The translations under genes were made by a program, and so were the position numbers. Below, one piece after another: positions 1 through 9,714 of a stretch of DNA of 64,000 nucleotides. The DNA is from Poteriospumella lacustris (taxonomy: Eukaryota > Sar > Chrysophyceae > Chromulinales > Dinobryaceae): the NCBI GenBank assembly GCA_008000375.1, contig SMOI01000026.1, positions 1 through 64,000 on the forward strand. The letters are read 5' to 3'. The notes beneath the pieces are model-generated. The model searched no databases. It saw only the letters and a list, made by a program, of their open reading frames with translations, and had not been told where the DNA came from. The stretch's first letter is position 1; each line of letters begins with the position of its first letter.

Positions 1-515
1 GTACAAAGAAGCATCTCGAGCCACACGGCGACGGCCACATAGTCGAGCATCCATCCGCCGACGAGGGCTCCAATGAGGCCACCAACACCACCAATCCCGC
101 TGAAGGTTCCCATCCATTGGGAGTCGACGCGTTGTTCAAGTATAGCCGCTTGAGCTAGGGCGGATGCGTAGCTTAGCACTGATGCGAACCCAATCATGAT
201 CATGCCGACGATGAAGACAGCGTCGGACGAGTCAATGCATAGAACGGTGAATCCAGAACTTAATCCAAGAATCCCAATAATAAGGGCCACTGAGCTTCCG
301 TAAGCTTCCCGCAGCATTGGATCCAAAGGAAATGCTGCCAAAGCACCAAAGATAGAAGTAGCAAGAAACGTCCCGAATGTCCCATCGTCAATTCCGCGGG
401 TTTTCTCCACCCATGGAATGCAAGCCGACCAGTTACCGAAACAGAAAGATATTACAGCATGCAAAACAGCAATCGCATACATCGCTCGCTGATCTTTCGT
501 GTCTGTTGTTTTCAT
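1..515 (-). CDS. MFS transporter, YbjJ-like (3' end outside window)
   Basis: The minus frame stays open from the ATG at 513-515 to the left edge, giving the first 171 residues of a major facilitator superfamily permease. Four to five hydrophobic segments are visible. The N-terminal segment contains NWSACIPWVEKTRGIDDGTF, which resembles the W-x2-(R/C)IP...G(L/I)xDGxxG signature of bacterial YbjJ/fucose-permease-like MFS proteins, followed by GALAAFPLDPML and a GS pair at the expected loop. A glycine-rich helix (GIGGVGGLIGALVGG) corresponds to a later MFS helix. The family moves small solutes or drugs across a membrane; the substrate cannot be told. The C-terminal half lies outside the window. 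The start is the first ATG of the frame, and no upstream coding is evident. Confidence 0.8.
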   Translation of the reverse strand, partial: MKTTDTKDQRAMYAIAVLHAVISFCFGNWSACIPWVEKTRGIDDGTFGTFLATSIFGALAAFPLDPMLREAYGSSVALIIGILGLSSGFTVLCIDSSDAVFIVGMIMIGFASVLSYASALAQAAILEQRVDSQWMGTFSGIGGVGGLIGALVGGWMLDYVAVAVWLEMLLC

Positions 516-894
516 CGCGGTGGAGAAACTGAAAAAAGTAGTACGGATATCCAATTGTAGAGGAGCTTTCGCTTTAGCAATGATTCATGGTGGGTTCAAG
601 AAACGTAGTGCAATTGGGTTACATCAAGTGTGACAATCCAAACGACGAAAACAAAAAGAGTGGACAGGCACCAGACAGGAGTGGACAGGCCAGTGGCGGT
701 GATCAAATTTTCGCCTTGGCCAAGTCGCATTTGTCGTCGAGTTGAGACTTCTTTTCGTCGCCAAACAACCATTAAAATAACGTCGAACACAGCCAGGGGA
801 CGTGTGTCGCACCTCTCACCCACAGGAGAACAGGGCGGGCAAAGAGGCTCCTGACTTCAAATGAGAAGGATGTTGCTTTTTCACATCCGCATCA
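516..894. other. Intergenic, 379 bp
   Basis: This lies upstream of the MFS gene and downstream of the nucleoporin gene. Short open frames occur on both strands but none has a protein-like composition. I see no RNA gene or repeat. Confidence 0.5.
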
Positions 895-2686
895 TTACCT
901 CCCAAACGCTCCATTGGAAGGTGTTCCAAAGCTACCAACAGCTGGCGCACCAAATGTACCCGGCGTTGATGAGGCACCGAAGGTGGTTGGAGCAGCCGGT
1001 GCACCGAAACTGAAGCCGTTGCTGGCAGTTTGCGGAGCGCCAAATGTGGCAGTTGTTCCAAACGCATTTCCTGCTGGGGATCCAAAGGTAGTTGTCGCAG
1101 GTGTGCTCGTCGCTGAACTAAACGCTGGGGCGGCAAGTGCGGAGCCGAAAGCATTGGATACAGGGGCCATGCCGAACCCGCTGTTGTTTTGGGCAACAGG
1201 TGTCCCAAAGGCCCCAACACCCGCTGAACCAAACGTACTCGACGAAGAACTCGTAGCGAATGAATTTGAAGCTGGAGCCCCGAAGGCTGGGGCCGACGAT
1301 GGGGGTGTCGGCGAACCGAAAGCAGCGGGCTTGGCGGCAGCTGATCCAAATGCGGAAGGTGCTCCGAACGCATTTGCCGGCCCAGGTGTGCCAAAGGTGT
1401 TCGAAGAAGGAGCTCCAAAGGCAGGCGCGGCTGTGGTGGTTTGGGCGGATCCAAATGGAGTAGGTGCCGAGGTCGAACCGAAGGCATTGGAGGGCACTGG
1501 AGAACCGAAAGTGCTCGCTGATGGGGCACCGAACGAATTTTGATTAGAATTTTGAGCGGAGAAAGAACCGAAGCCAGGCGATGGCGCCGTGCCAAACGAA
1601 GTAGGGGCTTGAGATTGCCCGAACGCACTCACTGTCGATGCGGGAGCCCCAAACGGTGTCGTAGGTGCCGATGGCTGACCGAAAGGAGTCGTGCCGAAAC
1701 CGCCATTCGATGTTTGTCGGAATACAGTGGGGGTCTGTGATTGTGGCTGTCCGAATGGACTGGACTGTGGTTGTGATTGTTGACCGAAACCGCCTCCAAA
1801 AGGCGTCGTGGGCGTCTGCGCTCCAAAAGTAGTTGCGGGCGTTGCTCCGAAAGGGGTCTGTGCTCCAAAAGGCGTCGTGGGCGCCTGCGTTCCAAACGGA
1901 GTTGTTGAGGTTGACGAGAATGCCGGCTTTCCAAAAGCTGAACTTGGAGCATTTGTACCGAATGAAGCGGGCGACTGCCCAAACTGCCCCGTTGAGGAAG
2001 TCTGACCAAAGGCGTTGTTGGTCGACTGTCCGAACGCACTTGTCGTCGATGCAGGAGCCCCAAACGGTGTCGTAGGCGCCGATGACTGGCCGAAAGACGT
2101 CGTAGCGGGCTGGCCAAAACCACCATTCGATGTTTGTCGGAATACAGTGGGGGTTTGTGATTGTGGCTGTCCGAACGGACTGGACTGTGGCTGTCCGAAA
2201 GGACTGGACTGTGGCTGCTGTCCAGCATTGCCACCGAAAGTCGACCCGAAGGTTGGTGCAACAGGCGTTGATCCAAATGTAGAAGTCGTCGCTGGCTGTC
2301 CAAACGGAGATGCCACAGCGGGCTGTGAAGCGAAGGAACTTTGCCCGAACGATGTCTGGCCGAATACTGTGGAGGGTTGTTGGGCAGCAAAAGGAGTCGG
2401 CGTCGCAGTTTGTTGCTGTCCAAAGCCAGCCCCAAAGGTCGAAGAGGTAGGTTGGGAAGCAGGTGAACCAAATGCAGGTGCACCGAACGGTGTACTTTGA
2501 CTACTGCTGTTGGACGTCGAAGACCCGAATGCACTTTGTTGGCCAAATGCAAAGCCAGATTGAACTTGCGGCTGCGAGCCGAACGTGTAGCCTGAATTGG
2601 TTGGCTAATTGGCAAAGATGCGTAATAAGGAATACGAGCAGTGATTGATATGATGAACGTTGCTTTACCTGGCCGAAATTGTTCAT
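895..2686 (-). CDS. FG-repeat nucleoporin (Nup98/Nup100-like), two exons
   Basis: Exons are complement(895..2604, 2669..2686). The first exon encodes only MNNFGQ; a 64-nt intron (GTAAAG...TTAG) joins it in phase to PTNSGYTFGSQ, giving about 575 residues. The protein is almost entirely phenylalanine-glycine repeats of GLFG-like and xxFG type (TPFGA, SAFGQ, PVFGS patterns) separated by S/T/Q/A/P spacers with almost no charged residues. This is the composition of the disordered permeability barrier of the nuclear pore. No coiled coil and no Nup98 autoproteolytic domain follow; the protein ends in SNGAFGR then TAA. It may therefore be a free-standing FG Nup or need a partner for anchoring. A segment of about 50 residues containing TPTVFRQTSNGGFG occurs twice. 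Confidence 0.85.
1635..2195. repeat. Internal duplication in the nucleoporin gene
   Basis: Bases about 1635-1768 and 2047-2195 are nearly identical at nucleotide level apart from a short insertion or deletion. They encode two versions of a block of about 50 residues (SSPFGQPQSQTPTVFRQTSN and following). The copies are arranged directly, which suggests a fairly recent tandem duplication within the FG domain. Confidence 0.7.
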
Positions 2687-3283
2687 GACGCGTCGAGGGA
2701 GTTCAAAAAACGGTGACTTTATTGAGAAGTTCCAGCGTCACCAAGCGAGAAACAAATGTAGGGCCCAAAAGTGTCGACGTAATATCGCGTGCGCGACGTA
2801 TCTCAATGAATTCACCAGATTATCGATATGTGTTCTTCTTTAGATGAAGCAATAGAGTATGTAACTGATGGTGCAAGGTCCAGGTCGAGGAGGATGACAG
2901 CGACGCCAACGAATTTCTTTCACGATTGAGGTGCAAACTAAGCCTTAATGACTGTGTCCGTCGGAAATATGACGCTTAAATAGAGGTCAACCTGTGATGT
3001 TCTCCTTGTGTTGATGATGACGATGATGATGAAGCTCGATCATTCATCCATCAGCCCCGCCAGATCCCGGGCATCGTTCACCATATGCAACCATATTCCA
3101 TAAAGTAGAATCTATGTAACATAGATTCCGTGATGATGTCTATTTGTCGACTGTAAAATTGATTCAGAGTGGCGAGATACGGACCAATCATCAACTCACT
3201 GTAGCTGGAAAGAACACGATTCGCTTCGCCTTGTCTCTTGTGTTGCTGAATGGAGATAAATTTCTTGGACAACTCGTCGCGCA
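2687..3283. other. Divergent intergenic region, 597 bp
   Basis: This separates the starts of the minus-strand nucleoporin gene and the plus-strand prolyl 4-hydroxylase gene, so it probably holds both promoters. A short GATGATGA-type tract sits near 3013-3032. No other element can be named. Confidence 0.5.
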
Positions 3284-4987
3284 ATGATCTTGGTGGTCAT
3301 ATCATTCTTGCTCTTTTTTGTGGGGGCAAGCTTCTCTTCCACCAATAACAATAGTTTCAGGAAGAAAGTCGAGTTTTGCAACGATCATCCCTCTAATAGT
3401 GCCAGGTTGTTTTTGCGAGTGAAGTACCATGAGTTGGAATATGCGATGTTTGTTGACCACATTCCTGCGCACCAATGTGAAAAGCTGGATGCCATCGTCA
3501 ACGGGAAATATTTGATTAGAACTTCTGCGTTTGATGGACCACCTTTACTGTCGACGGTAGGTGCAATATTGGTTGAGGAGTGGTTTGTTTCATGATGCTC
3601 TGAACCACAAATGTCGGTTTTTCACAGGTGACGGTTGTGCAACATCAGTCTGTGTATCGATTTGGAGATGGCGAACCCGTTAACGCTCTTCGTATTGGAG
3701 ATTACGAGGCCAACCGTTCCGTGAAGAGACCACTTACCAGCCCTTCGGAGAAGGAAAACAACATTCGAATAAAAATCGTATCTTCAGTTCCAGTCGCAAA
3801 TATATTTCAAGAAACCGTCAATCAAATAACTGGGAACCGTACGCGCGAGTATTTAACAACGATTCTTCAGGGGGAAGAGGCGTACGCGAATGCGGCGAAT
3901 GGTACGATACTAGTTGCCACGGACGAATACGTCAGTAGTCCCAGGAGAAAAGTGTATTCGGGGTTTAAAGTCGAATATTCCAATGTATGGCTATGTATTC
4001 AGTATCAATTCAATGCGCTAACAAGGTTCGTTGTACAGATTCGCACTTGGTTTGTTGTGGACTTGGACAATCTCGACGAAGTGACGGTGAAGACTACCAC
4101 AGCGCGGGCGAAGCATTTAGAAGAGTATTTCAATGAAACTGGGATCCATTGGATACATTATGTAGGCCCTCATGGGCGGCGTTCTCCTATTCGCCACCAC
4201 ATGTGGACAGCGTCGCAAATTGGGCAGAAGTTTCCAGTATCGTCTGTGAGCAGTCGATGGTAAGTTCTTCGATTGCGCACGTGGGTGAGCAATGATAACA
4301 ACGATGAACTACAGGAACTGCGACCCACGGAGTTCCGAGTGCCATAACTCCCATCTCTCCTCACAGATATTTGAATTGGAAGCGATATCGCTGCGGCCCA
4401 AGATATTCTTGATTCAACATTTCCTGTCGGCATTCGAATGCGATCATTTACGGAAACTCGCAGAGCCGCTACTGACCGCGAGTTTAATTGCTCCTACAAA
4501 GACGACGAGGGTTGCGGATCACAAAATACGTTCTTCGAGCACTGCTTGGTTGAATCGCAAGTCTTCGCCAATTCTCAATAGCATCTACAGGAGAGCAGCG
4601 GATGTGTTACGAATCGACGACAGCGAAATGCACCCCTTCGTTAGTGCCGAAGATTTGCAGGTTGTCAAGTATGATAGAGGGGGATATTATCGCAACCATC
4701 TCGACTGGGGAGAGCATGTACAGGGGGCGTCGCGGTATGTGTCGTTTCTGATATATCTGAACAATCAAAGCCACCCAAACGCTGGCGGAGAGACTGCGTT
4801 TCCTCTGGCAGATGAAGAAAAAGGCTTCAAGATTCATCCTGGTGAGGGTAGTGTTGTATTCTTTTACAATCTATTGGAAGATGGAAATGGGGACGAGTTG
4901 ACGATTCATACCGCGTTACCCGTCTTGGAAGGAGAGAAGTGGGTTGCTAATCTGTGGATTTGGGATCCCGTGCGGCGAGAGAAATGA
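3284..4987 (+). CDS. Secreted/ER prolyl 4-hydroxylase-like 2OG-Fe(II) oxygenase, four exons
   Basis: Exons are 3284..3556, 3628..3984, 4039..4259 and 4315..4987, about 507 residues. Introns are 71, 54 and 55 nt; the second is a multiple of three and free of stops, so it could be missed, but it has GTATGG, a GCTAAC branch site and TACAG. The protein starts with a signal peptide or anchor (MILVVISFLLFFVGASFSS). The first half has no recognised domain. The last 220 residues are a P4H catalytic domain: the FLSAFECDHL start, the iron triad HLD (in YYRNHLDWG) and distal His (TIHTALPV), the 2-oxoglutarate-binding Lys (EGEKWVAN), and the GGETAFPL and WIWDP motifs. It should hydroxylate prolines of secretory-pathway proteins using O2, 2-oxoglutarate and ascorbate. 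The substrate is unknown. The divergent nucleoporin gene lies upstream. Confidence 0.85.
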
Positions 4988-5440
4988 GATCATTTGCTGC
5001 CATTGCGGGCACAAGTATTTTTCTGTAAATAGGTCTTGAAAATAGTACATTCAAGACCAAAGGACCGTCGGTAATCATCCTCACTCCCCAAGTGACATGG
5101 ACCGCTGCTATGTCTGGGTTGCGTAGGATTTCTGTGATCTTTGTGTTGCAAAGTTTGGGATAGTCTGGATAACTTGGGTGCTGCGGGTTGTTCGTGTCGG
5201 TTGTGCTGTGGAAGCATCTTTCGTCGTTGTGGCGAGAGAGTCACCAATGGAGAACATTGCAGCGTCACTGCTCTGCGATTTCATACAGTAGTCAGAAGAT
5301 CTACCGTCCAACTCTTGCGTCTTCATCGATCGAGTGCATTCAGACGGTTTTCTTCGCAGCATAGCTCTCCGTCGCGTGGAGAGGAAATCGTCTTTCACTT
5401 TGGGTCTTTCTCCTGCCTCTCAAGGTTATCTCTGGGCAAC
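4988..5440. other. Intergenic, 453 bp
   Basis: This lies between the P4H stop and the proposed SET-like start. The downstream frame is open from 5141, but that extension is Cys/Arg-rich, lacks a signal peptide and is probably 5' UTR. Confidence 0.5.
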
Positions 5441-6766
5441 ATGACTCAGAAACAAATGCATTTGTATGCCATTCTATCTGTTCTATTGGGACAAGTTCTA
5501 TCGGACCCCTGTTTGCTTTATCTTGCTCCATCGACGATAAGTGAAGCTGGTCGAGGTTTGTTCGCCGGGGTTCCACTCGATGGAAATCTCACATTCGCTG
5601 AAGATACGTCGATTGTTCTGCACGAAGCTCATTCGTATATGGGAAATTTACATAACTATGTACATGCGGTAGCCGACTCCGACCGTGTGGCCCTGCACCT
5701 CGGCGCCACCAACTTTATCAACAGTGCTCAACATGGAACCGCTCGAAGAGCGTGGATCTTGGACGATTCTCCACCGCATTCGATGTCTCTTCCTTATTCA
5801 GATTTTTATCCCCGCGCAACGTACTCGACCCAAGACATTCATTCGGGCCAAGAAATACTCACCTACTACGGCCCCACGTGGTTTCAGCATCGGCAAATCG
5901 ACGAACAACACGCCTCCAAAGAGGAAACAGCCATCTCCGTAGGCACATTAGAAAATGTTGGCGTATGTCTCACGGATACGTATGTATCCGGCTCAACTAT
6001 TCCCGGTGCCCACTTGGGGCTGTTCGCCCATCGAAGCTTTGGTGCAGATGAATTGGTCACCGTATCACCCGTCGCCATGTTGCGCATGAAGAACGTCTAC
6101 GTCACGCAGCGAACGTCATCATTGATCAATTATGTCATCACCGAACCTGGGTCGACCGTTGGCATTCTCCCATTAGGCAACGTCGCGATGATGAACCATG
6201 GCAAAGGTGACGACGCCAACGTGTATCTGGCGTGGTTCGATTGGAACGGAAAAGTGCGTAGTGCGTCTACCGACAACAGAAAAGACAGCGCCTACGTCGA
6301 GAAATGCATCAGTAAAGATTCCAACGTGGAGCATTTACTTCAAGAGCCCGTCAGCAGTCTGCTCGCACGCCCATTTGCTCCGTTGGACTTGGCTCTCTAC
6401 GCGAAGCGACCTATCGCTGCGGGCGAAGAACTTTTCATTGACTACGGCCCGACGTGGACAAGCTTTGTAGAGCGCTGCATTGATGTCACAACACAGAGAT
6501 TGAATCCAGAATACGAGTGTCTCCACTTCCGCCACGCCATCGAAGTCGGCACGGGTCTCTTTCCAACGCATTGGCACCGGGAGGAAGAGCAGGCGACCAC
6601 CGCTGTCCCACCACCGAAGACGGTGGAGAGTGCTGTCTCACCAGCAAACGACAACAAGAACAAGAACAACAACCGCAGTGGCAGTGAAGAGAAGAGCAAG
6701 AAGGAAGGAGAAGGACTGGGCAATCGGTTCTCGTCCATGTTCAACAACTTCTTTGGCCGAAAGTAA
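5441..6766 (+). CDS. Secreted double SET-like domain protein (copy 1)
   Basis: A 441-residue protein from the ATG at 5441, chosen because it places a hydrophobic signal peptide (LYAILSVLLGQVLSDP) at the N-terminus. Two SET-like halves follow. The first has SEAGRGLFAG, an IN-S-AQHG motif in place of NHS, and GQEILTYYGPTWF. The second has AHLGLFAHRSF, MMNHGKGDDANV (the NHS-like motif) and GEELFIDYGPTW. These match the GRGLFA start, NHxxxxN and GEELxxxYG motifs of SET lysine methyltransferases. A secreted form with two halves is unusual, and whether it binds SAM is not clear. The C-terminal 60 residues are a Lys/Asn/Glu-rich tail ending MFNNFFGRK. A convergent paralog lies at 7834-9075. Confidence 0.75.
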   Translation: MTQKQMHLYAILSVLLGQVLSDPCLLYLAPSTISEAGRGLFAGVPLDGNLTFAEDTSIVLHEAHSYMGNLHNYVHAVADSDRVALHLGATNFINSAQHGTARRAWILDDSPPHSMSLPYSDFYPRATYSTQDIHSGQEILTYYGPTWFQHRQIDEQHASKEETAISVGTLENVGVCLTDTYVSGSTIPGAHLGLFAHRSFGADELVTVSPVAMLRMKNVYVTQRTSSLINYVITEPGSTVGILPLGNVAMMNHGKGDDANVYLAWFDWNGKVRSASTDNRKDSAYVEKCISKDSNVEHLLQEPVSSLLARPFAPLDLALYAKRPIAAGEELFIDYGPTWTSFVERCIDVTTQRLNPEYECLHFRHAIEVGTGLFPTHWHREEEQATTAVPPPKTVESAVSPANDNKNKNNNRSGSEEKSKKEGEGLGNRFSSMFNNFFGRK

Positions 6767-7833
6767 CGTAAACGTGCCTTTGGCCATGGACGACGTACAT
6801 GGTCGCATCAGTAGCTAGCCTCCTCCATCATTTAACGCCTGTCTCGTGTCGTGTCGTGTCTCCCAAGTTCTCCCCTGCACCGTCGTTGTGCCACAGCGCT
6901 TCATCGTTCATGACTGTGCCTACCTCGTGCGCATACCACGTGTACGCTTCGTGGACGCCTACCTGCGCCTTCGATGCTGTTGTGCACGCAAATTGCTCCT
7001 ACGTTTATACATTGTCTCAATGTGTTTTGCTTCTTTGTTTTTTTTTGTTCGTTTAATTACTTCAGCGATGGGTGCGTCGATCCGCGGTGTTGCCACCACG
7101 CGCTCTCCCCCTTCGCTTTGATTCAAATCCCTTTTCTTTGCACTCCCCTCCCCGCTCTCTCTCTTCTCTTGCGCTTCTCAACGCGTTCAGTGGAGTTATT
7201 TTACGATTTTTTGCTGCGATTTGTTTGTCTCTCAGACGCCGCTGCCAACGTCAATCCCCGCCACCGCGAGTCAAGTGACCGCCAGTGCTCAGTGCGTACG
7301 TATGTGTTGCCGGTCTGCGTCATGTTTGGTTTCTTCTGCGCTCTTCGTCGCGGCCTGTTTTCTCCACTTCTCGTTCTCTGTTTCGACGTCCTCCCCCCCC
7401 CCCTTCTCCATTCTCATCACCCCTCCCTCACTGCTGATTCACAGTGTAATACAGGATACCCTCATAGATATATGCATTATCGCTCAAAGTTCGCCGGCAG
7501 GTGAGGTCAGGCAGAAGCCCAAAGAGATGGCCCCGACATCTCGGTGCTGTTTCTTTTGCGCGGTGCTGCACACCTCCCGCCTCCTTCGCGTGTACTCACT
7601 GTCAGTTTTGTTTGGATTCGGATTGTTCTTGAATTTGTTTTGTTTTGTTTGTTCGTTGAAGTGGGTAGTTACGGAATGATGTGTGATTTCGGTATTGGTG
7701 TTGCGTCGGAGCATTGGCTCGGCTGGTCTCCCTTCTCACGTCGGACGTGGCAATAAAACCGTGTGTAGGTCAGTGCGACAAGGGCTGTAATGGTACTTGA
7801 GCTCTTCCTCATTCTCTCTCACCCCCTCCACCA
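6767..7833. other. Intergenic between convergent SET-like genes, 1,067 bp
   Basis: This is pyrimidine-rich on the plus strand, with a T tract near 7036, a C tract near 7390 and a TTGTTTTG-rich part near 7635. Several open frames exist, but they are Cys/Ser/Phe-rich translations of this bias and resemble no protein. It should hold the 3' ends of both flanking genes. Confidence 0.5.
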
Positions 7834-9075
7834 TTAGAGTTCGGTGCGCGCGTCTGTACTTATAGATGGTGCAGCTTCTGCGGCGCCGTTGACCTGCCAA
7901 TGCGCCGGGAGGAAGCCCGGCGGCAAGTGCACCGGGTGGCGAAAGATCACCGCGTCGCTGCTGGAGTCGTACAGCCAATTCTGAAACTGCGCCTCCCAGG
8001 AGCGACCGTAATCAACGAAGAGTTCCTCACCAACGTGGATATCCCGCGTCGCAAAGAAGGCCAAATCCAATGGCGCGTAAGGCGTGTCGACGATCTCTTC
8101 GTAGGTGGCGTCCAACTTCGCCGGCCGCAGTTGGCGCTGACGGCTGAGACGCAGCGTTTCGTTGCGATCGGCGACAAATGCTGCCCAATCAAACCACCCC
8201 ACCTCGACATTGGCATAGTACTGAATCGCTTCATCAGAGAGATAGTCGCCGTCGAAAGGATCAACGGGATCTGGTGGACTGTCATCACCCGTCCGCGTTG
8301 GTGCGTGGTTGATCATCGCTGCGTGACCCAGCGGAAACAAGCCCACGCGTGAGTCTGGCTCTGTCCATACGTAGTTCATGAGGACACTCAAGTCGCGGGT
8401 ATCTCGGACGATGTCCATGGGAAGAGCCAGCACGGGCGTGACGGTGACCAACTCGCCTTTGCGGAAGGGACGAAACGCGTGCAGCCCGTGGTTGGCGATG
8501 GCGATGCCGGACGTCGCCACCATCACGTCACTGAGGCAAACACCTCTTTCGTCGAGCTCTTGAAGCGTATAAGAGGTGTTGATGTGGGTTGGGTCAATAT
8601 CTACCTCGTCAAATCCGTCCCGTTCTTCGAACCAAGACTCACCGTAGCTGACGTACAGCTCGTCACCAGCAGAGACGTTGTCAGTCGTTTGAAAGTACAC
8701 TTGTGTCGTGTTCGTATAGGGGAGGGCACCAGAGGCACCGGAATTGACTTGATCGTCTGCCCAAAGGTGCATGACGGCGACTTTGGAAGGCACGTAATTC
8801 AGCAGACAGCCGATACCGAAGTTGATCATCGAGAATTCCTCTTCGTTGCAGCTGTAGACATAGTGCGCCAGAGACATCCGTGACGTGTGGTTGTACGGAA
8901 CTGTCAATGAAGCGTCCACCTCCAACATGTCGTCGGTTCGGAAGTCTTTCCCAGCGAAAATGCCTCGTCCAGCACCAGGAATCCTTGAAGGGGCAATGTA
9001 CAGCTCACACGTCGACGAATACCCGTAGACCAGCGCAACAAGAGCCCATGACACAAAAAATTGAAAACGTAACAT
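7834..9075 (-). CDS. Secreted double SET-like domain protein (copy 2)
   Basis: A single-exon, 413-residue protein starting with a signal peptide (QFFVSWALVALVYGYS). It has the same two-part layout as the gene at 5441. The first half has CELYIAPSRIPGAGRGIFAG, a CLLNYVP motif and GDELYVSYGESWF. The second has IANHGLHAFRPF, AAMINHAPTRTGDD, NVEVGWFDW and GEELFVDYGRSWE. Both copies share the order GRG(L/I)FAG, NY/NH, WFDW, AP-LDLA and GEELF(I/V)DYG, so they are clear paralogs in tail-to-tail orientation. This copy lacks the Lys-rich tail and instead ends in a short Ala/Thr segment. The role is unknown: a secreted or ER-lumen SET-like enzyme or a degenerate binding module. Several N-x-S/T sites (NHTS, NTTQ, NTSY) fit secretion. 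Confidence 0.75.
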   Translation of the reverse strand: MLRFQFFVSWALVALVYGYSSTCELYIAPSRIPGAGRGIFAGKDFRTDDMLEVDASLTVPYNHTSRMSLAHYVYSCNEEEFSMINFGIGCLLNYVPSKVAVMHLWADDQVNSGASGALPYTNTTQVYFQTTDNVSAGDELYVSYGESWFEERDGFDEVDIDPTHINTSYTLQELDERGVCLSDVMVATSGIAIANHGLHAFRPFRKGELVTVTPVLALPMDIVRDTRDLSVLMNYVWTEPDSRVGLFPLGHAAMINHAPTRTGDDSPPDPVDPFDGDYLSDEAIQYYANVEVGWFDWAAFVADRNETLRLSRQRQLRPAKLDATYEEIVDTPYAPLDLAFFATRDIHVGEELFVDYGRSWEAQFQNWLYDSSSDAVIFRHPVHLPPGFLPAHWQVNGAAEAAPSISTDARTEL

Positions 9076-9714
9076 AGGAATGCTTTGAGGTCTTTTTTTT
9101 TATGTGACTATCTGTTCCTTCTTGATGGAGGAAAGCGAATGAATGGGTTCAAACAGAGGTCGGGTTCGTAACCCGCCGTTTGCTTTGTTTGGTGCTACCG
9201 TCTCGGCTTTCACCACCGCTTCTAACACGTCTAAGTCACCAATCTGACTTCTCAATACGATTCTACGACCTCCTGTGAACCACAGGATGATTTCTGGCCT
9301 CAACAAGAGGGAGCTATAAAACGTAACCAGCCCAGCAGGTCCACCATCTCGCGTGATGGTCTCCGAAATATGAAACGCTCTGCGGAATCGAGCCGTTACG
9401 CAAAACCTGCACCCGACCGGGCTGGCGATGGGTGACGTGACGGCTGGTTGTTGATTCGCTCTTGTTGGCTACTTTGGACTTGCAGGCTTGTGTCGGCCTC
9501 TTCAAGTCTTCTTTTAGGCTGATATTGAAGATCCCCAGTCAAATGGCTTGTCTCTGACTGCGTGAAACATTGGCTTTATTATAGGTACAACAAGGAGGTT
9601 TCGCAGTGTCAGTCAACACTGTTCTTGGTTCCTGTTGGACCTGAAATATTTGCTATAGGAACCAATCCTGATCAGAGACTCATAGTTCGTTAAAAGGAGG
9701 CTCTTGGATCCACT
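9076..9714. other. Divergent intergenic region, 639 bp
   Basis: This lies between the start of SET-like copy 2 and the coiled-coil gene. The minus strand carries a 68-codon frame at 9100-9306 with fairly protein-like composition (LRPEIILWFTGGRRIVL...). It could be a last exon but has no convincing upstream exon, so I do not annotate it as a gene. Confidence 0.4.

Noticed and set aside
6974-7504. 176-codon frame between the SET-like genes
   Set aside because: Pyrimidine-rich DNA gives Cys/Phe/Leu/Ser-rich translation with no motifs.
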